In this document: positions 12,694 through 21,176 of the stretch, piece after piece
Position numbering within the stretch: position 1 is the stretch's first letter
How the letters are laid out: every line of letters starts with the position of its first letter
Assembly (NCBI GenBank): GCA_951799445.1
Contig: OX637288.1
Location: forward strand, 9,364,501-9,428,500
Reading direction: 5' to 3'
Source of the DNA: Pseudisothecium myosuroides
Taxonomy: Eukaryota; Streptophyta; Bryopsida; Hypnales; Lembophyllaceae
DNA: 64,000 nucleotides
Notes under the pieces: generated by a model
Told to the model about the DNA's origin: nothing
The model's input: the letters and a program-made list of their open reading frames with translations, nothing else
Databases searched by the model: none
Made by a program: the position numbers and the translations under genes

Positions 12694-13002
12694 TGTTGAA
12701 GTAGTAGTTAACTCAGAGTTAGAATAGTAATTAACCCAACTACTTCTATCCTGATTGTACTCCCAGTGCTACTACGGGATGACAAACAGTGGATGATTAA
12801 AAATAGAACGATCTACTAGTCACCTTGTATAATTAGACACCTAGTCTGAATATATATATATACTATCATCTTCTCCGGATGTGGGGTAGAGGTATTCTCT
12901 TGTTTATATTTGTGTTGATTGTTATGCTTAGAGCTTGTGCCTTCACCACAGTCTGTGCCTTCACAACACGTTAGTTGTTACTTTTATCTCTCTGTCACAA
13001 CA
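12694..13002 (+). repeat. 5' LTR of copia element
   Basis: 309 bp, TG...CA ended. Its last ~76 bp (from 12927) also belong to the left arm of the palindrome. Differs from the 3' LTR by a small indel near the start and scattered substitutions. Confidence 0.95.
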
Positions 13003-13020
13003 CGTTATCAGCACGATAGC
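13003..13020 (+). other. Primer-binding site region
   Basis: GTTATCAGCACGA directly follows the 5' LTR. This resembles the tRNA-Met-type primer-binding sites usual in plant copia elements. A second, inverted copy lies in the right palindrome arm. Confidence 0.6.
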
Positions 13021-13091
13021 TAGTCTCTTTTCCTCTGAGTTCAATTGCCTTTTGCCCTTTCTTTTGTTTTTGCAATTAGACTTGTAAGACC

Positions 13092-13277
13092 ATGGCTGCA
13101 TCAACCTCGAAGAGTCCGCCAGAGAAGAAGAAGGCTCCACGCTTGCAACCGTTGCTATTTCGACCATTGGAGGCTGACGGCAACAACTATATGAGGTGGA
13201 ACATCGATGCCAAGACACACATGACTGCGGAGGGGTTGGAAGGCGCCCTGATTTCTCCAATACCGAGAGCGTCCACC
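13092..13277 (+). pseudogene. Truncated gag N-terminus of copia element
   Basis: ATG at 13092 opens about 50 residues of copia gag, including the LEADGNNYMRWNIDAKTHM block typical of the gag N-terminal domain. Sense then runs out at the palindrome spacer; the rest of the open frame (to 13550) merely reads the inverted arm. An identical start occurs on the minus strand at 13419. Confidence 0.85.
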
Positions 13278-13546
13278 CCTCCGCAGTCATGTGTGTCTTG
13301 GCATCGATGTTCCACCTCATATAGTTGTTGCCGTCAGCCTCCAATGGTCGAAATAGCAACGGTTGCAAGCGTGGAGCCTTCTTCTTCTCTGGTGGACTCT
13401 TCGAGGTTGATGCAGCCATGGTCTTACAAGTCTAATTGCAAAAATAAAAGAAAGGGCAAAAGGCAATTGAACTCAGAGGAAAAGAGACTAGCTATCGTAC
13501 TGATAACGTGTTGTGACAGAGAGATAAAAGTAACAACTAACGTGTT

Positions 13547-15331
13547 GTGAAGGCACAGACTGTGGTGAAGGCACAAGCTCTAAGTGGTGCCCTCTACAGG
13601 TCTGGTCACTTGCAACGAAATTGTCGGTCCACCAAATGTAGCAAGTGTAGTCGTTTTGGTCATGCATCTAAGGATTGTCGAACCGGTAAATGTCAAAAGT
13701 GTGGTCGACCAGGCCATGTGTCACAAAGTTGTAGGGCCGGTGAGTATATTGTTGAGATGTACAAGGAGCTACAACAGCTTAGGAAGGGTCAGAGAGAGTC
13801 TCACTTCCTAGATGCTCCATCTCTAGATGGAACTGACCCCGAAAACTACATGACAATCACGTCAGTTTATAACACATCTAGCAAGTCAGAGGCAGATGAG
13901 GACATAGTCCTGATTGATAGTGGATCCACTCACACGATCCTTAGGGATCCAAAGTACTTTGAATTTTCGAGACATGGTTCCGAAGCCTGGCAGACCTGTG
14001 AACTGAGCACAGTAGCTGGAAGACGGACTTTAAAGTTCCGTGAGGGCCAGGCACGTGTCACACTGCCTGGAGGCGCCACCCTCATTTGTGACCATGCCAT
14101 GTATGCGCCGGAGGCTAATCGAAGCCTGATCAGCTTTCGAGACCTCCGGGCAAATGGTATTCATGTCCTGACCTCGATCAAGGACGGTAAGGAGACACTT
14201 GACCTTTGGCAAGAGCAAATTTGCCTTGCCACCGCACAATGCGGAGCAAGTGGCCTGTATGAGCTTGTAATCTCCCGTCTGCCTAGCGGACGTAAAACTG
14301 TTCCACCTAGTGGAAGCTCTTCATACTCAGTGATCGCTCCAAGTAAGACCAGTTTGTGGCATGGACGCATGGGTCACCCAGGAGCTACGATGTTCAGGAG
14401 GATGTTACCCCTGCTTACGGGACATGAGGTTTGTACCAGCGATGCAAACAAGGTTGGAGCGTGTGATGCCTGTGCCCAAGGAAAGCTGATTTTGAAGCCT
14501 TCACGTTGGAAGCTGCCAAGCGAGCTTCCACCTCCGCTCCAACAACTTCAAGGTGACATCTGTGGCCCCATCACTCCTGCATCAGGACCCTTCAGGTATT
14601 TCTTAGTTCTAGTTGGTGCTGCTGGGGTTCATTTTGAAGTTTCTTTACTAAGTACTCGAAACATAGCTTTTACTAAAGTCCTAGCATCCCTGCTGAAATT
14701 TAGAACCCATTTTCCAGACTACCCAGTCAAAACTCTCCGTATGGACAATGCTAAGGAGTTTAGGTCACAAAAGTTTGAGGACTATTGTGTAGCAACAGGT
14801 ATCTCACTCACATACGCTGTCCCGTATGAGCATGCCCAAAATGGGCTGGCTGAAGCCTTCATCAAGAAGATCCAGCTTATCAGCCGCCCCTTATTACTCC
14901 ATGCTAAACTCCCTTCCTCTTTCTGGTCACACGCGGTACTCCATGCAGCAACCCTGCTGAGGTACCGCCCCACCTTGCTTAACGAGCATTCACCTTTAGA
15001 GATTCTGACCGGACGCCCTCCAGATGTCTCTCATTTCAAAAATTTTGGTTGCCAAGTTTGGGTGCCTATTCCTGAGCCTGAACGTAAAACAATAGGGTCA
15101 CATCGCCAGGAAGGTATTTATGTTGGATTTGACTCGCCCAGTATTATTAGATATGTCTCTCCCAAAACCGGAACTTTGCATAAGGCTCGGTTCCAGAATT
15201 GTCAATTTGTTGAGCGTGTCTTTCCTTCTCTCACCTCAGTTGGTCCTACCTCATCCCTTATATTTTCTGCTCCGGAGACATTCACAATGAATCTTGATCC
15301 ACGTACTAGCCTTGCGGATTCCGAGGTCTAG
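13547..15331 (+). CDS. Copia gag remnant, protease and integrase (first half of pol)
   Basis: A 594-codon open frame without an obvious native ATG; its first ~12 codons are antisense LTR sequence from the palindrome. A half zinc knuckle (GHLQRNC) is followed by two complete CX2CX4HX4C knuckles at residues 31-44 and 49-62, which bind RNA in gag. An aspartic protease motif (VLIDSGSTHTIL) lies near residues 121-132. Integrase follows: a His/Cys zinc domain (WHGRMGHPG...CDACAQGK) and the catalytic Asp, Asp, Glu in GDICGP, RMDNAKEF and NGLAEAF, then the GFDSP C-terminal region. The frame stops at TAG 15329-15331; the same frame continues directly into the RT open frame. Confidence 0.93.
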   Translation: MKAQTVVKAQALSGALYRSGHLQRNCRSTKCSKCSRFGHASKDCRTGKCQKCGRPGHVSQSCRAGEYIVEMYKELQQLRKGQRESHFLDAPSLDGTDPENYMTITSVYNTSSKSEADEDIVLIDSGSTHTILRDPKYFEFSRHGSEAWQTCELSTVAGRRTLKFREGQARVTLPGGATLICDHAMYAPEANRSLISFRDLRANGIHVLTSIKDGKETLDLWQEQICLATAQCGASGLYELVISRLPSGRKTVPPSGSSSYSVIAPSKTSLWHGRMGHPGATMFRRMLPLLTGHEVCTSDANKVGACDACAQGKLILKPSRWKLPSELPPPLQQLQGDICGPITPASGPFRYFLVLVGAAGVHFEVSLLSTRNIAFTKVLASLLKFRTHFPDYPVKTLRMDNAKEFRSQKFEDYCVATGISLTYAVPYEHAQNGLAEAFIKKIQLISRPLLLHAKLPSSFWSHAVLHAATLLRYRPTLLNEHSPLEILTGRPPDVSHFKNFGCQVWVPIPEPERKTIGSHRQEGIYVGFDSPSIIRYVSPKTGTLHKARFQNCQFVERVFPSLTSVGPTSSLIFSAPETFTMNLDPRTSLADSEV

Positions 15332-17230
15332 AAATTGCTTGAGCTCAAGGCTTTAGCTGACAAGCTCCCTGATGGATTCAGTGACTCCAATCGCATTACC
15401 AGGAATCCCCTTCCTGGGGTAGGTCAACCCTCCCTTAGCATATTACCTCATAGAGACACCATCTCTTCTTTACTTCCCCAAGCCAAGAAGCCTAGGTCCA
15501 GCCACCATGGAGAAATTTTCACTTTCTTTGACCAATCTGATCCTTTATCTTGCTCACCAGGCGAAGCTCTTTTGATCATGTCTTTTGTTACTAGCTTGAT
15601 TACTTCATCCTCTGATCCCCTCACATTGGAGGCAGCCAAGACCAGCCCAGATTGGCCCCAATGGTCTGAAGCCATTCAGCATGAGTATGCATCTTTGCGA
15701 AAGCATCAAATCTTTGGTCTACTTGTGACCAACTTGGCCACCAAGCCAGTTGGGCACAAGCTTATCTTCACTAAGAAACGAAATGCCCAGGGTCAAGTTG
15801 TTCGTTACAAAGTCCGATTAGTTGCTCAAGGTTTTACCCAACGCCCTGGTATTGATTATAATTTTACGTATTCTCCTGTTATGGATTCCGCGACATTTAG
15901 ATATTTGCTCGCGATGGCTGTTCAGCTTGGATTAGAAACCCATTTGCTAGATATTGTTACAGCCTACCTCCATGGTTCTCTAGATGCTACCATCTATATC
16001 AAACCACCACCTGATTTTCTTGACAATACCCCATCGGATGACAATCCGAGGTCCTATTCTGGTTTGAAAGTTCAAAAAGCTCTTTATGGCCTTAAACAAG
16101 CAGGTAGAATGTGGTACAAGCACCTTCGGGACTTCTTACTCTACCATAAGTTCAAACATGATCCATCCCTACCTTGCATCTTTACACTTAAAAATGACAC
16201 AGGCTTTGTAGTAATTGCTGTCTATGTAGATGACCTCAATCTAGTAGGCATTCCATTTACCTGTAGTCATGCTGTGAGTCTCCTAACCACTCAATTTGAG
16301 ATGAAGTTGTTAGGCCAGACTTCCTTTTGTCTTGGCCTTGAGGTGACTCATTTACCAGATGGTAGTATTTTTCTCCATCAAACTGCTTATACCCAAAGAC
16401 TTCTCAAGAAATTTCAGATGCACCAAGCTAGTCCTCTTTCCGCTCCCATGATGAGACGAAGTCGAACTCTGGATGACCCCTACTGTCCTTGCGAGGAGGA
16501 GGAGGAGGAGTTTCCTGAAAAAACCCGGTACCTCGCAGCAGTAGGAGCTCTCAACTACTTGTCTACATATACTAGGCCTGACATTTCTTTTGCTACAAGT
16601 GTCTTAGCTCGTCATAGCCAAAGACCGGCAGCTCGTCATTGGAATGGTGTTAAACATTTGTTCCGATACCTCCGGGGGACAAAAGACTTGGGACTTTGTT
16701 ATACCAAAGAGAAGACCTCAGATATCACAGGTTATGCTGATGCGGAATTCAAATCCGATGAGAGTACTGGGAAATCACAAACTGGATACATATTTTTGAA
16801 GAATAACTCCCCAATTTCGTGGAAGTCAGTGAAGCAAACAGTTACTGCTACTTCCTCGAATCACTCTGAACTTATTGCTTTCCATGAGGCAACCCGGGAA
16901 GCAGTATGGTTGAGGAACATGAACAAGATCATCATGGAGCAGTGCGAGATTACTCGAGACTTCAAGCCGATTATCATCTTTGAAGACAACGCTGCATGTG
17001 TAGCTCAAGTGGCATCTGGTTTTATCAAAACTGACCGCACCAAATACATTCTTCCACATATATTTGGGTTCACTCAAGATCTCATTCAATCCGGGCAAAT
17101 AGAAGTCAAGAAGATAGAATCAGCACACAACATTGCGGACATGTTGACCAAAGCTCTTCCAGCCTATACTCATAGGAGATTAGTACAAGAGGCCGGCATG
17201 CGTTTGTTGCATGAGATAGTTCCTCAGTAG
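15332..17230 (+). CDS. Copia reverse transcriptase and RNase H (second half of pol)
   Basis: Follows the amber codon in the same frame and has no ATG of its own near the start. Copia RT landmarks are present: WSEAIQHEYASL, KLIFTKKRNAQGQVVRYKVR, LVAQGFTQRPGIDY, DIVTAYLHGSL, QKALYGLKQAGRMWY and the catalytic YVDDLNLVG (near residue 297). RNase H follows with GYADAEFKSDE, TGYIFLKNNSPISWKS and SNHSELIAFHEATREAVWL. It ends at TAG 17228-17230. Apart from the upstream stop the frame is fully open over 1.9 kb, consistent with a young insertion or with read-through expression. Confidence 0.95.
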   Translation, partial: KLLELKALADKLPDGFSDSNRITRNPLPGVGQPSLSILPHRDTISSLLPQAKKPRSSHHGEIFTFFDQSDPLSCSPGEALLIMSFVTSLITSSSDPLTLEAAKTSPDWPQWSEAIQHEYASLRKHQIFGLLVTNLATKPVGHKLIFTKKRNAQGQVVRYKVRLVAQGFTQRPGIDYNFTYSPVMDSATFRYLLAMAVQLGLETHLLDIVTAYLHGSLDATIYIKPPPDFLDNTPSDDNPRSYSGLKVQKALYGLKQAGRMWYKHLRDFLLYHKFKHDPSLPCIFTLKNDTGFVVIAVYVDDLNLVGIPFTCSHAVSLLTTQFEMKLLGQTSFCLGLEVTHLPDGSIFLHQTAYTQRLLKKFQMHQASPLSAPMMRRSRTLDDPYCPCEEEEEEFPEKTRYLAAVGALNYLSTYTRPDISFATSVLARHSQRPAARHWNGVKHLFRYLRGTKDLGLCYTKEKTSDITGYADAEFKSDESTGKSQTGYIFLKNNSPISWKSVKQTVTATSSNHSELIAFHEATREAVWLRNMNKIIMEQCEITRDFKPIIIFEDNAACVAQVASGFIKTDRTKYILPHIFGFTQDLIQSGQIEVKKIESAHNIADMLTKALPAYTHRRLVQEAGMRLLHEIVPQ

Positions 17231-17310
17231 AAGTTACACTCTTTTCTGTCTGTGGGATTTTTCCTAATTTAGGTTTTCATCACAGATCAGTTTTTAATGA
17301 GGTAACTATT

Positions 17311-17323
17311 GATCGAGGAGGAG
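17311..17323 (+). other. Polypurine tract
   Basis: A purine-rich stretch (GAGGAGGAG) immediately precedes the 3' LTR, the expected site for plus-strand priming. Confidence 0.7.
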
Positions 17324-17633
17324 TGTTGAAGTAGTAGTTAACTCAGAGTTAGAATAGTAATTAACCCAACTACTTCTATCCAGATGACTGTACTCCCAGT
17401 GCTACTACGAGATGACAAACAGTGGATGATTAAAAATAGAACGATCTACTAGTCACCTTGTATAATTAGACACCTAGTTTGAATATATATATACTATCAT
17501 CTTCCCCGGATGTGGGGTAGAGGTATTCTCTTGTTTATATTTGTGTTGATTGTTATGCTTAGAGCTTGTGCCTTCACCACAGTCTGTGCCTTCACCACAC
17601 GTTAGTTGTTACTTTTATCTCTCTGTCACAACA
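17324..17633 (+). repeat. 3' LTR of copia element
   Basis: 310 bp, TGTTGAAG...CACAACA, followed by the duplicated target GTCCT at 17634-17638. Confidence 0.95.
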
Positions 17634-17638
17634 GTCCT

Positions 17639-18529
17639 CACTCCACTTGTGAAGGGGTGACTGCCAAATTCACAGGTTCAACACTTCAGCTGAAACTGAA
17701 GTTCTCTGTCCAAAATAGCCTGAAACTTCTCATCCATCTTCATCCATCACTGGCACTTGGTTTTCGGTAACAAACTGCAGTCGGTGATCCTCGGCACTAA
17801 GGGCCTCCTGCCATGTGAGTCGGGCCGGTGGGTTTCGTTCTAATTCAAGCAACAAGACAAACAAGCTTCACCAATTGTCTTGCTGGGGTGGGCAAGCGGG
17901 AAAGAAGGAGTTGAAGCTTCACCGATCATCGGTGGACATTCCTATTGGTGGAGGCTATTTATGTTGAGAGAATCTAATACGTGTGGCTTTCTAATTGTAT
18001 CCCTCTCCACCCACCGGGTCCACATGGAAGGACACAAACTTTTAATCAACTGTAGAACCCTGGTGAAGTTCCCCCGGTCACCGATACATGGCAGGAGGCC
18101 CTAAGGGCTTCCTTCCATGTGGAAGGGGCGTGGAGCGGGTTGAGAAGGTCACAGAATGGCCCATCTGAAATTCTGAGTGGGGCTCAAAGCATTGCAAGCC
18201 CACCTCGAAGAATAGGTCTTCTCAAAGTAGCAATTGACAAATAGTGAGCCTAATATTTGTCATTTCATTTGATAACCAATGTAACTAATTTTCAATATTT
18301 TGAATTTTAACAATATTATTATTCAGCTTATTAGAGAATTGAACCAAAATTATGAATTTAAATATCAAAGCTGTAATATTAAAAATACCAAAGTGATTTA
18401 CATAAACTTAAATATATTTATATCAAAAATATAAATCTCTTCAGTAATTCAATTGTATATATGCTTAAAAAGAACCCTATGGTAATAGCACTGATGCGAA
18501 CAATTTCATCACTTTGAAACATTATAAGT
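17639..18529. other. Intergenic with a 17-bp inverted repeat
   Basis: No gene is supported. AGGGCCTCCTGCCATGT at 17800-17816 recurs in inverse orientation at 18086-18102, bounding about 300 bp that may be a small transposable element. The adjacent GATCCTCGGCACTAAG is the reverse complement of the end of the dispersed repeat at 24033-24095. Confidence 0.4.
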
Positions 18530-19240
18530 TTAACCCTTTAAATTCTATGACTATGTTTTCACCACAAACGCTAAAAATTGCCATTTTTAGTACAAGTACC
18601 AAATTATTCAAAAAAACTTGTTCTTTGACACATGTAACCATATGATCTTGTAGTATGCTGACTTCAAAACACATGGTAAAAATTTCAAAAATCTCCACAG
18701 CCTGGATTGCAAGATATAAGCATTCAAATTCACTGAAATCATGTTTTTGGCCCTGCAAATATGAAGGCAGCTACACTTTACAAGCTCACGTTTTTATGAA
18801 AAAATTGTCCAAAATGGTGGTGCTTCTTTGGATTCTTTTTCCTAGACAAGTTCACAGAATGCTTGAAAATTGTCACATTGTCTTGAATTGTACAGCATAT
18901 ATGAAAAAAAATAGTAAGTTGAAAGAAGTAGAAAATGATTCAAAATGCAAAATTGCTAAGAATTTAGTTATGGAATTGAAAAATTCCTTTTCCAATGGTT
19001 GCAATGTTGTAATAAAAAATCTACATCCTATAATTTTATTTTTTTCAAAAAATATTGAAAATTGAGTAGGATAAAAGACTTCAAAGTTTATTTTAGAGTA
19101 GGGAATCCATAATTGCTCGCAAACTAAAACTCTTCATAACTTTTCACTCATTGATCAAAATGGAATGATTTTTAGCTTTTTCACATGCATATAACTCTAG
19201 AAAATCAATTTCAAATTTTTGGTTTTGAAAAAAGTGATTT
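18530..19240 (+). mobile_element. Truncated ~933-bp TTAA-flanked element (copy A3)
   Basis: Begins TTAACCCTTTAAA and runs parallel to the complete copies at 31627-32559 and 34758-35689 (shared blocks: GACTATGTT, CACATGTAACC, GATCTTGTAGTA, TTGGATT, TGGTTGCAATGTTGTAATAA). The last ~220 bp and the right terminus are missing. Confidence 0.75.
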
Positions 19241-19833
19241 ATTATAATATGACTCACCACTACCAAGTCACCACCTCCCGAACGAGCAAAATATTTTCAC
19301 CAAGGTACCACCAAGCCGCCACCTCCACAACAAGCAAAATATTCTTCATTCCTCATTCTTCGTCGCACTCCGAGGCGATTCAGTGCACTTCTTCAACGCA
19401 ATCTCTTCAGGTAATGCATTCTTGTTTTTATTTGCAAATTAGGTCACTGCAATCTGGTTGCTATGTAATTGTTGTAATTGGATTTGTAACTGTGAAGACA
19501 TAAATTTTTATCGCAATTGCTAGTTGCGTGAGGGAAACCAAAGACATTTATTGTTTTGAGGTGGTTATTGTAATACAGTAACTTACATAGTACTATACTT
19601 GCCAGTTGGAGCTCACCTGCATTTAAAAACTAAAGGGTCTATCTAGTTGATTGCAAGTCTACCTAGCTGATTGCAAATTGTAAGCCTGAACAATTAGAAG
19701 GTCAAAAAATGCTCGGTTTAGGAACAGAAAAGTCCTGAAGCTAGAGTTTGTTGTAAGAGAGGTGATGAACGATGTGAAGGTCCTTGTTCACAATGTAGAA
19801 AAAAATTGCACATGCAAACATATCATATCTAAG

Positions 19834-19975
19834 TTAGGCTCCAACTATGATAGATATTCAAATAGGAATAGATTGCAAAAGGGGTTTAGGGTTTTAAGAT
19901 CTATTTAGGCTCCAACTGTGGTAGGTATTCAAATAGGAATGGGTTGCAAAAGGAGTTTAGGGTTTTAAGAGCTAT
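19834..19975. repeat. 71-bp tandem duplication
   Basis: Two adjacent diverged copies of a 71-bp unit starting TTAGGCTCCAACT, each containing AGGGTTTAGGGTTTT-like telomere sequence. It lies in the leader region of the unknown gene at 20214. Confidence 0.75.
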
Positions 19976-20213
19976 TTTATCATGCTTCATCGTTTAGGTA
20001 AACTTAAGGTTTAGGCACTATATAAGTTTTAGTTATTCAATTTTTTGGGCTTCAAGGTAGTATGGTTGTCTAAGTTCAAGCCTTTACAGGTTACTAAACT
20101 TTAGGTTTAGGTTATCTTAAGCATTGTGTTTTTGAGAGCATTAGGAGTATTTTTGGTTTGGTTTCATAATACATGTGACATTTGTGTGATTCTCAGGTTT
20201 CATTCAAGTTATT

Positions 20214-21176
20214 ATGGCCCCAAAGAGGAAGAGGGTTTGGAAACGGGATGATAGTGCCAAGGAAGCAAGAAGGCGTAGAAGAGACACAGAAAATGAGAAG
20301 AATGCGGAAGCAAACTCTAAGGCAAGGATAGAAGACAATGTGCTATCCAAATTTGAGAGAGAAAGGGCATCCATTCCTCCCCCCATTGCCATGAGTGAGG
20401 ACGTGGAATCCTCTCCTCTAGTGAAGGCCATGGAGAATGGCTTCCTTGATGATTTGAAATCTTTCGTGTGAAAGATCACAAATTTCTAATTCCAACTCTC
20501 TTGGATGCCTCCAATGTATACATTTCATACATCATACATGCCTTGCGAGGGTATTCGATAACAATACAAGCGATGCGCTGGAAAAAGAAAGAGTAGAAGA
20601 AGTTCCCTTCTATTTTGAAGGTAATTTGGTATTTTTTTAATGTTTTCCTTTCCTTAATGCATAATGTTATAGAATTTGTTTCATGCAATGTCCATTGTTT
20701 CACATGTCTACCTTTCATGGTTTGAGATCTTGTTTTTGGCATACTTTTAATGTAAATTACTTTCATTTCATTCTCTAAACTTCATTTTTTTTTCAACATG
20801 GAATTTTGTAGCTAATGATTGGGAGATGTTTGAGACTGAAAGGGCAACCCATCTTATTCACCTATTCCAAGCCAATGACTTCTACTACGCAAAGAGTTTG
20901 TGGGAGAATGAAAATATATGGAAAGAAGCTTGGAAAACTAAGCGCATGGGGAAGTGGAAACTTCTACATCCTCTTAAGACCAAGGAAATGCAAGATCAAA
21001 TCCAAAATAGGGCTATGGAAAATAAGATTATTGAGGAAGAAGAAGGTACTTCATCTACAACTACCAGCACAAAGAAGGGCAAGTCCAAGCCAAAGCCAAA
21101 ATCTCCAAACAAGGGAAAAAGCAAAGCCAAGGATAAGGGCAAGGGCAAGGGCAAGGGCAAGGAAAATGGCAAAGGC
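20214..21176 (+). pseudogene. Gene of unknown function, Lys-rich, two apparent frameshifts
   Basis: ATG at 20214 follows an intron acceptor (CTCAG, near 20196); a leader exon probably ends at a GTAATG donor near 19410. The first segment (20214-20465) encodes a basic, coiled-coil-like N-terminus (MAPKRKRVWKRDDSAKEARR...) ending DDLKSFV. A TG doublet then shifts the frame into KDHKFLIPTLLDASNVYIS YIIHAL; near 20550 it shifts again to VFDNNTSDALEKERVEEVPF. After an intron (20622-20811) the exon from 20812 continues in phase (ANDWEMFETERATHLIHLFQ...) and ends in a Lys/Gly tail built on AAGGGC repeats, stop 21174-21176. The continuity of protein-like sequence across both breaks argues for a broken gene rather than chance frames. 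I recognise no family. Sequencing error is the alternative. Confidence 0.5.

Larger units (their letters stand above)
12927..13584. repeat. Near-perfect palindrome: 310-bp inverted arms of LTR end, PBS, leader and gag start
   Basis: Left arm 12927-13236 and right arm 13275-13584 are reverse complements about 99% identical (three substitutions noticed), with a 38-bp spacer. Each arm contains the LTR 3' part, the primer-binding site, the untranslated leader and the first ~50 codons of gag. The same gag N-terminus (MAASTSKSPPEKKKAPRL) therefore opens on both strands, at 13092 (+) and 13419 (-). The right arm abuts the pol frame at 13584/13585, within what should be the first zinc knuckle, so the body of gag is lost. 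Confidence 0.95.
12694..17633 (+). mobile_element. Ty1/copia LTR retrotransposon, nearly complete, with internal palindrome
   Basis: A 4.94-kb element bounded by ~310-bp LTRs that begin TGTTGAAG and end CACAACA, flanked by a perfect 5-bp target duplication GTCCT (12689-12693 and 17634-17638). Order is 5' LTR, primer-binding site, start of gag, inverted duplication, zinc knuckles, protease, integrase, reverse transcriptase, RNase H, polypurine tract, 3' LTR. Integrase before RT is the copia order. The LTRs differ by only a handful of substitutions plus small indels, so insertion is fairly recent. Most of gag is missing and an amber codon splits pol, so the copy is probably non-autonomous. It sits in the 5' flank of the possible minus-strand exon at 12462. 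Confidence 0.97.

Noticed and set aside
12961..13419. Second gag-like gene on the minus strand
   Set aside because: Created by the palindrome; it is the inverted copy of the same gag start, not a second gene.
16826..17098. 90-codon minus-strand frame in the copia RT/RNase H region
   Set aside because: Shadow of the intact plus-strand pol frame.
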